NCBI GenBank assembly: GCA_035079385.1
Contig: JAVHKY010000024.1
Location: 3,100,001 to 3,164,000, forward strand
Direction of reading: 5' to 3'
DNA from: Aspidiotus rigidus
Taxonomy: Eukaryota > Arthropoda > Insecta > Hemiptera > Diaspididae
DNA: 64,000 bases
Made by a program: the position numbers and the translations under genes. The notes under the pieces were generated by a model. The model ran no database searches, was not told where the DNA came from, and worked only from the letters and a program-made list of their open reading frames with translations. Every line of letters starts with the position of its first letter. Position 1 is the stretch's first letter. This document shows positions 23,340 to 33,689 of this stretch, one piece after another.

Positions 23340-24950
23340 TTTCAAATTCCAATCTTAAAGGGTATACATACACAGTAAAAGTTTATATTCATTACCTTCC
23401 TTCAATTCATTTAAAACATCAACAATTCTTTTTGTTGCCAGAAAAATACCTCCTGGAGAGAGAAAGAAACATAAAAAATTGATTTGTTCTTTGAATGATA
23501 AAAAGAAGTATGTAATCCATAATGTCCATTTGAAATTGGTTCTTCAACATGGATTGAAAATTGAGTGTATACATTGTATTACTTAATCAGATTTTATGAT
23601 ACCATTTATTGAACAAAATACTGAACTAACAGAATATGCAAAAAATAATTTTGAATTAAATTTATTCAAGGGTATGAATAATCACACTTTTGGAAGGAGT
23701 ATAATGAATTTACGTAAGAGAAGAAAATTAACTTTATGTAGGAATCTTAAATCTCTTGAAAAATTGGTAAATTCTAATAATTTCATGAGAAGTACAATCA
23801 TTGAGGAAAATTTTGTGCGAGTTGAGTTACAAAAATTCTATTAGAGAAAACACCCCAATTTACATTGGATTCACAGTTCTAAATATCAGTAAAGAAATAA
23901 TGTATGATTCTTATTATATGTAATATTTTACCAACAATATTTGATCCTGAAAGTTGTGATTTTTTATATATGGATACCGATTCGGTAGTTCTTCATTCTA
24001 AACACCGTGATATATACGAGTATGAGGTAATAGGAGAAAATAAAGAGTATTTGTACTTTGATTTGAGCAATTAGCGACTAAATCATTTCTTATATTATGA
24101 CAAGAAAATTTGTGAGTACTCAAAAACATGAAGGATGAATTTGGAGAAAAAATTGTCACAGAGTTTAAAGGTCTTGAACCAAAAATGTATTGTGTTATTA
24201 CTGAAGATTCAGAAGGTGAAATAAAGACAAAAAAGTTACAAAAAGTATAGATGGATCAACAAAAGAATTTGAGATAAGCCCCTTAGATTTTAAAAATTCA
24301 TTATTTGAAAACAAGGAATACGAGTACAGTAAAATCCGCTTATTGTGATCGCATCGGGACCAGGACAAAATGATCACATTAGGCGGCTGATAACAAAATC
24401 TGAAAAGCTATTACCTATTTAAAATTGGGAATCTATTTACATGCAGTATGTTGTGCAGTGTACATATAAATTTTAGGTCAAGAGACAAAACATTGAAAAT
24501 ATGAACTTTGAGACGTTTCGTTGCACTTTAGCAAGACATGACATTGAATGTACGTATTTTGCGTACATTATTATCTTCATTCTTCATTTCTAACGTTATT
24601 TTTCGTGTTTTTTCTGAAAATTTGATCATAAAAAAAGGCGTTCGATAACACTATGCGATAAAATTTAGCCCAGGAAATCGTGACCACAGTATTTTGATCA
24701 TATTACCCAGCTGATTCTATTAAGCGCATTAATAATAATAAGCGGATTTTACTGTATCATCATACTCAAACTTCAATTTGTTGAATCAACCATCACCTGA
24801 TAACACTATTAATCAAAATAAAAAATCATTGACTTCGGGAGATGATAATAAAAGGATTACATTGTCAGACAAAATCCACACATTACCATATGGATTCAAA
24901 GGAAAAGAATTAAGTAATAATTTAGAAATTATTTCTTTCTTTTAGGAACA
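23340..24950 (+). pseudogene. Polinton-type (protein-primed) DNA polymerase B remnant, right copy
   Basis: Plus-strand frames give, in order: a SLNDKKKYVIHNVHLK stretch (~23490) and FIEQNTELTEYAKN (23600), then FKGMNNHTFGRS in the 'KLMNN..FGK' palm helix (~23667). IYIGFTVL-like sequence follows (~23855), then LYMDTDSVV, catalytic motif C (~23965). After that come EFKGLEPKMY (~24160) and an HTLPYGF C-terminus (~24880). This is the order of protein-primed polymerases of Polintons and relatives. At least four frameshifts or stops and a pogo-like MITE (24327-24754) interrupt it, so it is a relic. The last in-frame codon is the TAG of the splice acceptor used by the next exon. Confidence 0.75.
24327..24754. 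mobile_element. Pogo-like 428-bp MITE
   Basis: Inverted termini CAGTAAAATCCGCTTATT at the left and AATAAGCGGATTTTACTG at the right, flanked by TA on both sides (24325-24326 and 24755-24756). The left-hand polymerase copy has an uninterrupted sequence at the matching point. The terminus resembles that of pogo (Tc1/mariner superfamily). No transposase. Confidence 0.8.
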
Positions 24951-25721
24951 AAGCAAATCACCAGTGAGAACTAATGAAGAATGCGCACAATTGAAACAGG
25001 TAAGATAAGATTTTACTCATAATCTTTCTTCTATCCACTTTCTTTTCTACTCTTTTTTCAAATATTTTCTTAATAGATAGAGTCAATGTATACGAAGATA
25101 GAGGGGAGACCACGTCCCCCCCTTTATCCATTGGAATTGGAAGATGAAGAATTCACCGGAGTGGAGAACTCAGAAGAAGAAGCGAAGAAGAATGCTGCTT
25201 CGGGAGGGGTTTCTGAATTTTTTAAAGGAACCCCCCCAAAATCTACAGACAAACAACTTCTGGAATCTCTTGAACATTTTTGCCATCTCCATCAATTGGA
25301 ATTAAAATTTGATGATAAAGAATTCACCGGAGTGGAGAACTCAAAAAAAGAAGGGAAGAGGAATGCTGCTTCGGGAGGGGTTTGTGAATTATTTGAAGGA
25401 ACCCCCCCCAAGTCTACAGACAAACAACTCCTGGAATCTCTTGAACATTTTTGCCATCTCCATCAATTGGAATTAAAATTTGATGATAAAGAATTCACCG
25501 GAGTGGGGAATTCAAACGAAAAAGCGAAGAGGAATGCTGCTTTCAGCGAGATTCCTGAATTATTTAAAAAAACCCACCCAAAGTGTATCGCCAAAGAAAT
25601 TCCACCTTACTTCGCGGAATATTTCGAATATTTTTCCAATCTTGCAGATAAATTGGAACGCGAAGAAAATACTCGTATTCGTTTACAACGTGTACAGAGT
25701 TATTGGAAGTTATCCATATGA
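24947..25721 (+). CDS. dsRNA-binding-domain protein with three tandem half-domains
   Basis: Exon 1 (24947-25000) follows a CTTTCTTTTAG acceptor and ends CAG/GTAAGA; exon 2 starts after TTAATAG at ~25077 and stops at 25721. Exon 1 reads EQSKSPVRTNEECAQLKQ, like a dsRBD first helix. Exon 2 (211 codons from the internal ATG at 25086) has three repeats of 55-57 residues at ~16-70, 71-127 and 128 onwards. Each starts LEL..(K/E)EFTGV.NS and continues into the [SK]KxAK-type helix: EEEAKKNAA, KKEGKRNAA, NEKAKRNAA. That helix holds the RNA-contacting lysines of dsRBDs; repeat 1 has EE instead of KK. The C-terminus is unrelated. No ATG is in exon 1, so an upstream exon is missing or the protein starts at 25086. 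The neighbour is always the polymerase relic, so it could be cargo of that element or a host gene invaded by it. Confidence 0.5.
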
Positions 25722-25817
25722 GGCCAAATTCATCACCCATTGATACTTCTTTGGTAGATTAGTTTCATCATTTCTTTTTTTTTTTTGAATAATAATTTTT
25801 AAAATTAAGAATATGTA

Positions 25818-27204
25818 TACAGGATGGACCAGAAAGATGTCACCAGTTAAATGGGATTTTGCGTTAAATCTGTCGTAGCAGAGGAGGCACTGATGCCGTG
25901 AAGCTCGTCTCCCGGTGTCAGCTTGCGATGAGGGAATGGATAGGGCCCCAGATATCATGGAGGCAAACGAATGCGCGGATATTCTCGTGGTTTCTCATAA
26001 AAGCACGAATGATACCGTGAAGCTCGCCTTCTGTTGGCAGCTCGAGGTGAGAGAACAGTCAGTGCCCCACGTTTGATAGGGGCGGGTGAATGCATAGAAA
26101 TACTCGTGGTTTATCACAAAAGAGAGAATTTCACGGCATCATTTGCGCCTCTGTGAGAAACCACGAGAATTTTTGAGCATTTGTTTGACTCCGTGGTATC
26201 GGGGGCCCTATCCAATCTCTCACCGCGAGCTGACAACGGAAGACAAGCTTCCCTGAAATGTCACTCTCTCGGCTGGCGCTACAAGAAAATGATCGCACTC
26301 TTACCCGCATTCATTGCTAGAAGCATATAGCCAATTAATCACTGCTGCGAGTTCCCTATGTAAGACGAGCATCTCAGTATCGTGCTCTCCATCGCCTGAT
26401 GAAACAATGTGAGTTTTTACACTGTTACCTGCTTCGATCATACGCAGGGCCTCAGTCGATCACCGCGAGCAACCTTTGTTCTCGCGAAGCTCGATTTCTT
26501 TGAGAACGAAATGAAGTTTGAAAGTTTAAGTGATTTTCCAAATCGGTAATATTGTGATCGTTTTTAGCCACTTTCACACATTTTGGTACTTCGCATCCAA
26601 CAGTTTTTTTTCAACTCAGCACACAATTTTATCCTAAAATCAAGAAAAACTTTGAAGGTTAGGCGATTTCTTATGTTTTGGAGAAATGTTGACACTTTAT
26701 GGTCTCATTAACCCATTTTGGTGATTCGCAGAATTTCTTAACAATTCTATTCAGATTTAGCGCTAAATTTCATCTCAGAATCGAGAAAAACTTCGAAGAT
26801 TGGGCTGTTTCATCATTTTGGAAAAATTTTGACACTTTTTGGGCCCATTGACCCATTTTGATGCTTCACAGAATTTTTCAACAATTTTATTCATATTCAG
26901 CGCTAAATTTTACTGCAGGATTGAGAAACACTTTGAAGATTACGCGATTCTTTTATTCATGGAAAATTGTTTTTCGATAAATCACAACTTTAGCAACCTC
27001 TGCTCTAAAATTTCGGCACATTTTAGTCCAGAACTCGGCTCAGAAAAGTCGTAAAAACTTCAGGTATGGCGCAAATTAAAGATAAAGTTGAGATACAAAT
27101 TTCGTAGATTTGAAGTACACATCTTAAGTTTCGCGTTTTCGCGCTACGGCAGATTTAGCGCAAACTCCCATTTAACTGGTAACATCTTTCTGGTCCACCC
27201 TGTA
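25818..27204. mobile_element. Mariner-like non-autonomous element (1.39 kb)
   Basis: Inverted termini TACAGGATGGACCAGAAAGA and the matching right end, flanked by TA (25816-25817, 27205-27206). The inverted pairing extends over ~65 bp on each side. The interior has two kinds of repeats: direct and inverted copies of a 'CACGAGAATTTCTCG/CTCGTGGTTTCTCA' module at 25960-26240, and 3-4 diverged tandem ~137-bp units at 26570-26960 ('CCCATTTTGGTGATTCGCAG'). No transposase frame. Confidence 0.75.
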
Positions 27205-27479
27205 TATTCTAAAAAATATGTAATAAAGTGCGGGACCTTGATATGTTGACGACATGGAGCGAGGAGAATTATGCTTATTAAAAATAATTAAGAAAAATTG
27301 TTGTATTTATTAAAAATTTTAAATAATAATAAATCAATATTTAATTAATAAATAAATTTAAATTGATTATAATTTAATATCATTATATTTGTTATTTATA
27401 AAAAATATATGTTTTCAATGTATAAATTTTATTTTTCTTTTTATATGATTAATAAGAATTATTACGACTTCGGCCATTT
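27205..27479. other. AT-rich spacer, no gene seen
   Basis: Mostly A/T with runs such as TTAATTAATAAATAAATT. Similar AT-rich sequence recurs near 30340, 33480 and 45420. Confidence 0.5.
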
Positions 27480-27865
27480 GCCTACTATAATTTATTGCAT
27501 GAAACAGAGAGAGTGGGAACTCTGAAAATTTTCCTGGAAATTACTGGACAAACCTGTGTACCACCCCTGTTAATGGACAAATTGGTAGCCCAAGCGCTTG
27601 CAACTTTGAGCTTATACCTCGTGGATGATTTAGAAATATGCGAATACACCTCTGCACGACCCTTCTCCAAGAAAGCCGACAGCCCAAAATATATCATATC
27701 AGACTTTCGCCCCACAAAAATAGCTCAAAAAATATTTCTCTCAGAAATGTAGGTAACTGCACCATAGGCTTTCTCAGAAGCGTCACAAAAGGCGTGTATT
27801 TCAATGAAAGTAGGGGCAAAATTGAAGTCATATCTCACGAGCGCTTGACCAAGTAGAAGCCTAGA
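27480..27865 (-). pseudogene. BEL/Pao LTR retrotransposon fragment
   Basis: The minus strand near 27815-27745 reads IEIHAFCDASEKAYGAVTYI, the highly characteristic 'FCDAS..AYGAV.Y' motif following the reverse transcriptase in BEL/Pao polyproteins. A stop and frameshift follow, then an open frame (27715-27485) that no longer matches well. No LTRs are visible. A truncated scrap next to the non-LTR element. Confidence 0.65.
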
Positions 27866-27896
27866 TTAGAATATTTCAAGATGACTGATAAAATAT

Positions 27897-29180
27897 ATGA
27901 GACATGAAACAGGTTCCGCGAGTAAAATTCACTTGAATAAATTAGAAACTCTCCAAAATAAATGCATTCGACTCATAATAGGAGCTCTAAATTCTACCCT
28001 TATTCCAGCCCTTTGTGCTGAAACTGGCATTACTCCCCTTCAATTTCGTCGAAACTATCTCACAGATAGGTTCTTAATTCGCAGTATCACCTACCAAGAC
28101 TCAAACCTTACAAACAATATATCATATCTTCTTAACCCCTGGAGATTTGTAGACTGGCGATTACCACTAATATGTAGAAGAGCTGCCCTTATTTTTCGCT
28201 TCCAAAACCTCATTGTGTCAATTCCATCGTATCATCTATCGGCCTTTTCCTTTCAACAACTCTTCGAACGTATTGAAATTCACCAACTTCCCAAAACTTT
28301 TGGTTCAGATTTTGAAGAACTCTTCCAGTTATACACGCAAGAACATTTTCCTCATCATACATATATTTTTACTGACGGTTCTAAAGATCATCAGGAAGTG
28401 GGTATGGCCTTTTGGATCCCCTCGACTAAGCTTCATTGCTCTTTATCTCTACCAAACTTCACATCTATTTTTCATGCGGAACAGATGGCGATATTCCAAG
28501 CCCTTTACTACATAAAGCAAAACTCCCAAACAGGACAGTTTCTCATAATATCTGACTCTCTCTCCGCTCTCCAATCCATTTCTTCCATCTCTTCACGCGT
28601 TAATTCATCCTTAGCTTTATCAATCTTGATCAATTCTCTCAACCCCATTCAAAGTAATTTTCTCTGGATCCCCAGTCATGCAGGAATATTCAACAACGAA
28701 ATTGTAGATGTTTTAGCTAAATCAGCCCGCTCATCACCAGTCTCATCAAATCTGCTCCCTATGTCAGAACTATTTTCTCTTATTCGATGCTCCACGCAAG
28801 ATGACTGGGTAATATCCTACTCGAAATCCGCTAACAATCTGAAATCTTTTTATTTCCTCGTTCAACCTCTACTTCCGGCATTCCCTTGGTATAAACTTTT
28901 TAACGATATTCCCCGCTCCCTTATAGTTAAACTCAGCCGTCTTCGTTTTGGACACAATCGTCTCCCCACTCACTTGAAACGTTTAAATCTTTTCGAATCT
29001 GATATATGCCCCCTCCATCCAGACAATCCTTCTAAAGGCGACATCAATCATCATCTTTTCGAATGTCCAAAAATATCCAATATTAGACAAATACTATACT
29101 CAGAAGCCATCAATCTACAATTCGCTACCCCACTCAGAGCCACCGACCTCCTATCATCAGAAAACCCTTCAATTTTCTGA
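27897..29180 (+). CDS. Non-LTR retrotransposon ORF2 C-terminus: thumb region and RNase H
   Basis: An open 427-codon frame. Residues ~15-60 (LETLQNKCIRLIIGALNSTL...AETGITPL) are the segment after the RT palm ('L...QN...R...GA......LE.G..PL'). The RNase H follows: YIFTDGSKDHQEVGMAFW (first Asp), a HAEQMAIFQAL helix (Glu), FLIISDSLSAL (second Asp), FLWIPSHAGIFNNEIVDVLA (last motif). A zinc-knuckle-like C..H......H...C region follows (CPLHPDN...HHLFECPKI). All RNase H catalytic positions are present, so this part is uncorrupted and young. The RT and endonuclease are absent because of 5' truncation, so it cannot move itself. Confidence 0.85.
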   Translation: MRHETGSASKIHLNKLETLQNKCIRLIIGALNSTLIPALCAETGITPLQFRRNYLTDRFLIRSITYQDSNLTNNISYLLNPWRFVDWRLPLICRRAALIFRFQNLIVSIPSYHLSAFSFQQLFERIEIHQLPKTFGSDFEELFQLYTQEHFPHHTYIFTDGSKDHQEVGMAFWIPSTKLHCSLSLPNFTSIFHAEQMAIFQALYYIKQNSQTGQFLIISDSLSALQSISSISSRVNSSLALSILINSLNPIQSNFLWIPSHAGIFNNEIVDVLAKSARSSPVSSNLLPMSELFSLIRCSTQDDWVISYSKSANNLKSFYFLVQPLLPAFPWYKLFNDIPRSLIVKLSRLRFGHNRLPTHLKRLNLFESDICPLHPDNPSKGDINHHLFECPKISNIRQILYSEAINLQFATPLRATDLLSSENPSIF

Positions 29181-29291
29181 CACATTCTCAAATTCATCTC
29201 TGACCTACCTCCTTCCATCAACATTTAAATTCAATTCATTTTTTCCGTTTTTCCTTCGAGTTAAGGCCCAGTAGCCATCCTCTTTCCAAGC

Positions 29292-29325
<34 letters not shown>

Positions 29326-29333
29326 ATTTACTT

Positions 29334-29503
29334 TCATTGGCTGCGGCTACAATGAAACAAACTGAGCAACGTGAACGAGCAACGGGCAACCGAAACAAAT
29401 TAGTTTGATTCGGTTGCTTGTTTTTTACACACCACTACCGTTTCAAAATTGCTCGTTGCGCGTTGCTCGTTGCCAACTTCGCGTATTGTAGCTGCCACCT
29501 TTT
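29334..29503. mobile_element. ~170-bp insertion with GAGCAACG repeats inside the non-LTR 3' UTR
   Basis: Present in copy 1 but absent from copy 2 (37128-37535), where the flanks join as TTTACTTTCTTTAAATTC. Its ends are inverted (GGCTGCGGCTACAATG versus the complement of CATTGTAGCTGCC-like sequence), and inside, GAGCAACG/CGTTGCTC motifs occur repeatedly. A possible 4-5-bp target duplication (CTTT). Likely a MITE. Confidence 0.6.
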
Positions 29504-29793
29504 AAATTCTAAAGAGCGATTAAATCATACTCTTTTAATACAAGGAATCAAACTCGGCTCCAGTCCTTACAAGGGATTGCTAAGTCGGAGTACTATTGTT
29601 TTCACTTTTTTTTTTTTTTTACATTTATGCATGTGTGTAATTTTTTTTCCCCCTATTCTTTTTTTTTTTTTTTTTTTTTTTTTGTTTAGTTTTAAATTGT
29701 TTTGTTTTGTTTTTTGTTTTTTTTTTTTTTTTTTTCTTTTTTGTGTTTTTCTTTTATAATTTTTCTCTATGGTTGGATGTAAAAAAAAAAAAA

Positions 29794-30955
29794 AGTCTTA
29801 ATATTTATTTGGCTTTGCCAGAAAATTTCTTCTACAACCCGGCCCTCGGCCAAGCTAAGCCAGGCACAGTCCGATCATTCTTTTACCTTTTTTTAAATTG
29901 TTAACTTAGTTTAAATTATAAAAAACCTGTTGCTCGAGCGACCGGGTCCGAGAAGCTAGTGCTCTGTTGTACGCATGTAGCAAGAGATCGGCCTACATCC
30001 TCATAGTGGGTAAACATGCGGAAATTCTCATTGACCACGCTGACAATTTGTACAAATTTATTGAGAATTTCTTCTCTTCCAAATACGTACGGGGGAGGGG
30101 GGGTAATCAGCTCTAGCACCGCGTAAGATTAAAGAGGACAAAACCCTAAACATCTTGATCGAGATAAGCGGGAGAATGTAAAATTAGAAGCTCTCTTCTA
30201 CTGTAAATAGACGGCAAAAAATCAGCTCCGCCACTGGTTCATCTCAAAGAGGCCGAGTTATAGCAATTCTTGTTGTGCTCGGCGGAGAAAATGAATTCAT
30301 CAACATCCACTACATTCACGTTCGTATTAACAATAGGAGTAGTTCTTTGAATTATTTCAAAATTAATCTTTCAATTACCATCATTACCAAATTTTATAAT
30401 GCATATTTCGATTTATTTTTATATTTATTATTATTATCATTTATGAATTAATTATCTCATTATCTTTAAAATCAATTTCATGTTTAAGATTGAAAATGAT
30501 TATTAAAGTTTCTATTGAAAATTGAAATAAAAAATATAAAATTCATATTATATGATATAATATTGTAAATTTAAATATTTTTATATCATAAAAATATTAA
30601 ATCTCATTATAATTACAATAAAAACAAAAAATTAATTTTATGAATTTGTTTTTTTTTCACTAGCTGTAATGTACAACACCAAATTTTCACATTAAGTGGG
30701 TGTATTTTTGTGTTGTTTAGCAGTTTAAATTCTACAGGAAGAGGGGGGTTCTTCATTTCTTGTTAAAATTTGTTTTCACCGAATACAGCCAAAAATAAAA
30801 TTTCCAAAGCCGAATCTTTACCTCAATAATGCCAAAAACTTTGCACTCTATAATAATTGATAAAATTAATACTATAAAATTTTTTTGATATTTGGATTTT
30901 TTGATTTTTTTTTTTTTTTTTTAATTGTGTCATACGCATGACTAATGAATTTGAC
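29794..30955. other. No gene seen; AT-rich, includes left arm of an inverted repeat
   Basis: 30346-30525 is an inverted copy of 33478-33655 on the far side of the ankyrin region. Elsewhere no motifs; a T-run lies at 30908-30923. Confidence 0.5.
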
Positions 30956-31155
30956 TTAAAGGCTTCTTATAATTTTATTATTGTATTCGATATATAGATA
31001 TCCAATAATACCCAAATTGCCATTGTTAGTGGCGGAATGAGCGGGCGTTCGTCCAGATGGTCCTCCACTTGTAACCTTGATCCCTAGTTCTTCCTCGACT
31101 TTCTTGACTCTTTTTAGATCGTTGTTCGCGGCTGCCTCGAAAGTATGCTCTATAC
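30956..31155 (-). pseudogene. Ankyrin-repeat gene fragment
   Basis: On the minus strand a frame reads HTFEAAANNDLKRVKKVEEELGI and GRTPAHSATNNGNLGIIGYL, an N-terminal cap plus one ankyrin repeat. The layout matches the start of the intact gene at 31739 (ILEAAEKNDLSAI). It then ends in non-ankyrin residues and a stop. Its upstream part continues at 31487-31540 beyond a hAT MITE. A truncated, divergently oriented paralogue. Confidence 0.7.
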
Positions 31156-31486
31156 CAGCGGTGTTCAACCTACGGCCCGCGGAATGGTTTCCACCCGGCC
31201 CGCGAGCCCTTAACAAGAAATAAATAAATAAAGATACAAGGAAAGAAAGGGGGAAAGGGGAAAAATAAAAATGGCAAGAAACTTGATTAAGAAATGAACA
31301 ATATTTGTAACTTTTTAGTAGGTAGAGGATATGAAAATGTGTGCCTTCTTTTCCATATTTTTGCTGATTTGATACTTACCTATTAAAAAGCAATGAGCAT
31401 TTTACTTTTTTTTGTAGCCCCCGAGAATTTTCAACTCATTCTATGTGGCCCCATGTCCAAAAAGGTTGAGCACCCCTGCTCTATAC
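31148..31486. mobile_element. hAT-like MITE (323 bp) with 8-bp target duplication
   Basis: Element 31156-31478 with termini CAGCGGTGTTCAACC and GGTTGAGCACCCCTG, flanked by a perfect CTCTATAC duplication (31148-31155, 31479-31486). Such 'CAGnGGTGTTCAACC' ends and 8-bp duplications are typical of hAT elements. It splits the ankyrin fragment near its N-terminus. Confidence 0.9.
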
Positions 31487-31738
31487 TATTCAAATTAGAC
31501 TTTGATAATACCTATTCTTTATTTCTGGCCATGCGAATGACACTTCGAATTATCTTATTCAACGATACAAGCTCGACGCTATTATGGGCTCAAGGTGAGG
31601 TTTATCGTGATCAGATAGCAATTCTATTGAGTGATGAGAAGACCGATAAAATTTAACGTTACCTCATAGCCGTTCATAATCTTGGAATTGTTTTATTTGG
31701 AGAAAAATTGTTTAGAATTATCACGAGTATTTCAAATA

Positions 31739-32842
31739 ATGTCTACAAGTAATTTTTCAAGTATACTCGAGGCAGCCGAGAAAAACGACCTTTCCGCAAT
31801 TCGATATTTTGTTGAAACAAAAGGTGTAAATCTAGCCTCGACGACGAATTTGCACGGAGAATCTGTGGCTCATATCGCTGCTAAAAGAGGTTTCCAACCT
31901 ATCATCGAATATATATTTGCCAAAGATGCCTCAGCGCTTAAAACAAAAGATAGGTGGAACCAATCCGCGCTTCATTTAGCCGTTCAAAATGGTTTCTTGG
32001 ACACGGTTAAATACCTTGTGGACGTTTGCAATGCAGATGTTCTAGAATCGGATAATTTCTTCTCATTCACTCCACCGATTCATGTAGCTGCAGCTGAGGG
32101 TAAGCTTGACATACTGAAATACTTCATCGACCAAAAGAAAATAGACGTGAATTTGTTGGATGGTTCGGGACAACCTTGTGCATTCTTCGCCGCTACCTAT
32201 AATCATCTTGACGTTGTGAAGTACTTGGCGGAGGAAACAAATGCCCAGCTTAACATAACGGATAACAAGGGACAAAATATATTGCACATGTCTGCCAATA
32301 CTGGCGATACGAGTATACCAAAATACCTACTGGATGAGCAGAAACTGAGTTTCGACCTGAATGCGCGAGATAAATCGGGTGAAACAGTTTTGTTTCGAGC
32401 CGCTCTATTCAATAATTTCAATTTGGTAAAATACCTCACAGCAGAGAAGAAAGTAGACGTTAACGTACCCAGTTATGAGCGTATCACCGCTCTGCATGAA
32501 GCTGCCAAGTCGGCTGATCTGCCTCTGGTCAAATATCTTATTGAATGCGGGGCCAGTCCGGAAAACGTGGATTGCAATGGCTTAACACCTTTAGATATAG
32601 CAGGAGATGAAGAAGTCGTCGAATATTTGGAGAAAGTAGCGCGTAAAGAAAATGGTCGAAATCGTCGTTTTGTTGATGAAGCCTTTGGAATTCCTGTAAT
32701 TACCAATAATAACAAGGTCGAACCCTCCACTTTCAATTTCTTTTTTCCGGGTGTTTCCGCGTCTTACAATTTGAAATTATTTGCAAGCTCACAAGTACAG
32801 GGAGGCAATCATTTTGACCGGGCAATATTTTCTATGTTCTGA
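31739..32842 (+). CDS. Ankyrin-repeat protein, intronless
   Basis: 367 residues from the chosen start MSTSNFSSILEAAEKNDL. An in-frame ATG 57 bases upstream (31682) would add 19 residues, but the internal start matches the cap of the neighbouring paralogue fragment. About eight ankyrin repeats span residues ~8-290, with the typical pattern (ALHLAVQNGFLDTVKYLV, PIHVAAAEGKLDILKYF, NILHMSANTGDTSIPKYLL, ALHEAAKSADLPLVKYLI, TPLDIAGDEEVVEYL). The ~80-residue C-terminus has no recognisable domain; no signal peptide or membrane segment. Ankyrin proteins are interaction scaffolds; no partner can be inferred. Polyadenylation signal AATAAA at about 32890. The lack of introns plus the nearby fragment suggest retrocopying or an expanding family. 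Confidence 0.85.
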   Translation: MSTSNFSSILEAAEKNDLSAIRYFVETKGVNLASTTNLHGESVAHIAAKRGFQPIIEYIFAKDASALKTKDRWNQSALHLAVQNGFLDTVKYLVDVCNADVLESDNFFSFTPPIHVAAAEGKLDILKYFIDQKKIDVNLLDGSGQPCAFFAATYNHLDVVKYLAEETNAQLNITDNKGQNILHMSANTGDTSIPKYLLDEQKLSFDLNARDKSGETVLFRAALFNNFNLVKYLTAEKKVDVNVPSYERITALHEAAKSADLPLVKYLIECGASPENVDCNGLTPLDIAGDEEVVEYLEKVARKENGRNRRFVDEAFGIPVITNNNKVEPSTFNFFFPGVSASYNLKLFASSQVQGGNHFDRAIFSMF

Positions 32843-32889
32843 AAACTCTTCATTCCTACAACTATGATACCTGTAAGTAATTTTGAAAG

Positions 32890-32895
32890 AAATAA
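32890..32895 (+). promoter_or_regulatory. Polyadenylation signal of the ankyrin gene
   Basis: AATAAA 48 bases after the TGA stop. Confidence 0.6.
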
Positions 32896-32899
32896 AGTA

Positions 32900-33689
32900 A
32901 AGTTTGGCTTTCCCGCGTACTTTTTTTATTATTTGAATTGCGACGTTTCGAATTCACGAAGTTCCTTTTCAAGAACATTTGCGTTCAATAACATTTGCTT
33001 GAATAAGAACTTCACGAGCTCGTAGCTTCGTATTTCAATGGTACGAAATTTGTGGGAAACCCGAATTTTATTTATTTCATATTGTGTTCTTGCGCGAACA
33101 AAATGTTGTAAATTTCAAGTTAATTCTAAGACTGATGAAATTTTGTATGAAATTAAACTGCAGATTCTGTACTACCTACTCCAGAACACATTATACCCAT
33201 TAATTCTGTAAATTTCTTCTCTGTACTGATCGTCCTAATTTTTTAAACATTTTTTTCGATCAACCTTGATCTCCTTGATGGATAACACGATCGAAAAAAT
33301 ACAGTGCACTCGTGATACGTACTACACAGCGATAAAAAAGCAAGTTTTCATTGAAAAAGTTAAACGAGGAATGGAATTTTATATTTCTACTCATATTAGT
33401 AGGTAATAGCTTCATTATAAAGAAATAAAAGATAATAGGTAGATTAAATATTTAAATTTTAGGAAATCAATGAGTATTCAATTCTCAATAGAAACTTTAT
33501 TATTCATATTCAATCTTAAATATGAAATTGACTTTGAAGATAATAGGATAATTAAATTCACGAATGATATTAAAACAAAAAATAAATGAAATATGTTTTT
33601 GAATTATAAAATTTGGTAATAATGGTAATCGAAAAATTAATCTTGAAATAATTGAAAATTAGATGCCATTGCAGGACTGCAATGCTGTC
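32900..33689. other. No gene seen; right arm of the inverted repeat around the ankyrin locus
   Basis: 33478-33655 is the inverted partner of 30346-30525 (about 80% similar, AT-rich). The rest holds no motif. Confidence 0.55.

Larger units (their letters stand above)
27895..29793 (+). mobile_element. 5'-truncated non-LTR retrotransposon (copy 1)
   Basis: Holds the ORF2 C-terminus (27897-29180), a 3' UTR with long T-runs (29299-29322, 29607-29622, 29660-29681, 29717-29735), and a poly(A) tail (about 29779-29793) after TCTATGGTTGGATGT. A second copy of the 3' end lies inverted at 37128-37535. Copy 1 has a ~170-bp insertion at 29334-29503 that copy 2 lacks. Confidence 0.8.

Noticed and set aside
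29418..29904. Poly-phenylalanine ORFs
   Set aside because: Readings of T-runs in the non-LTR 3' UTR; the mirror ORFs at 36983-37338 are the same in the inverted copy.
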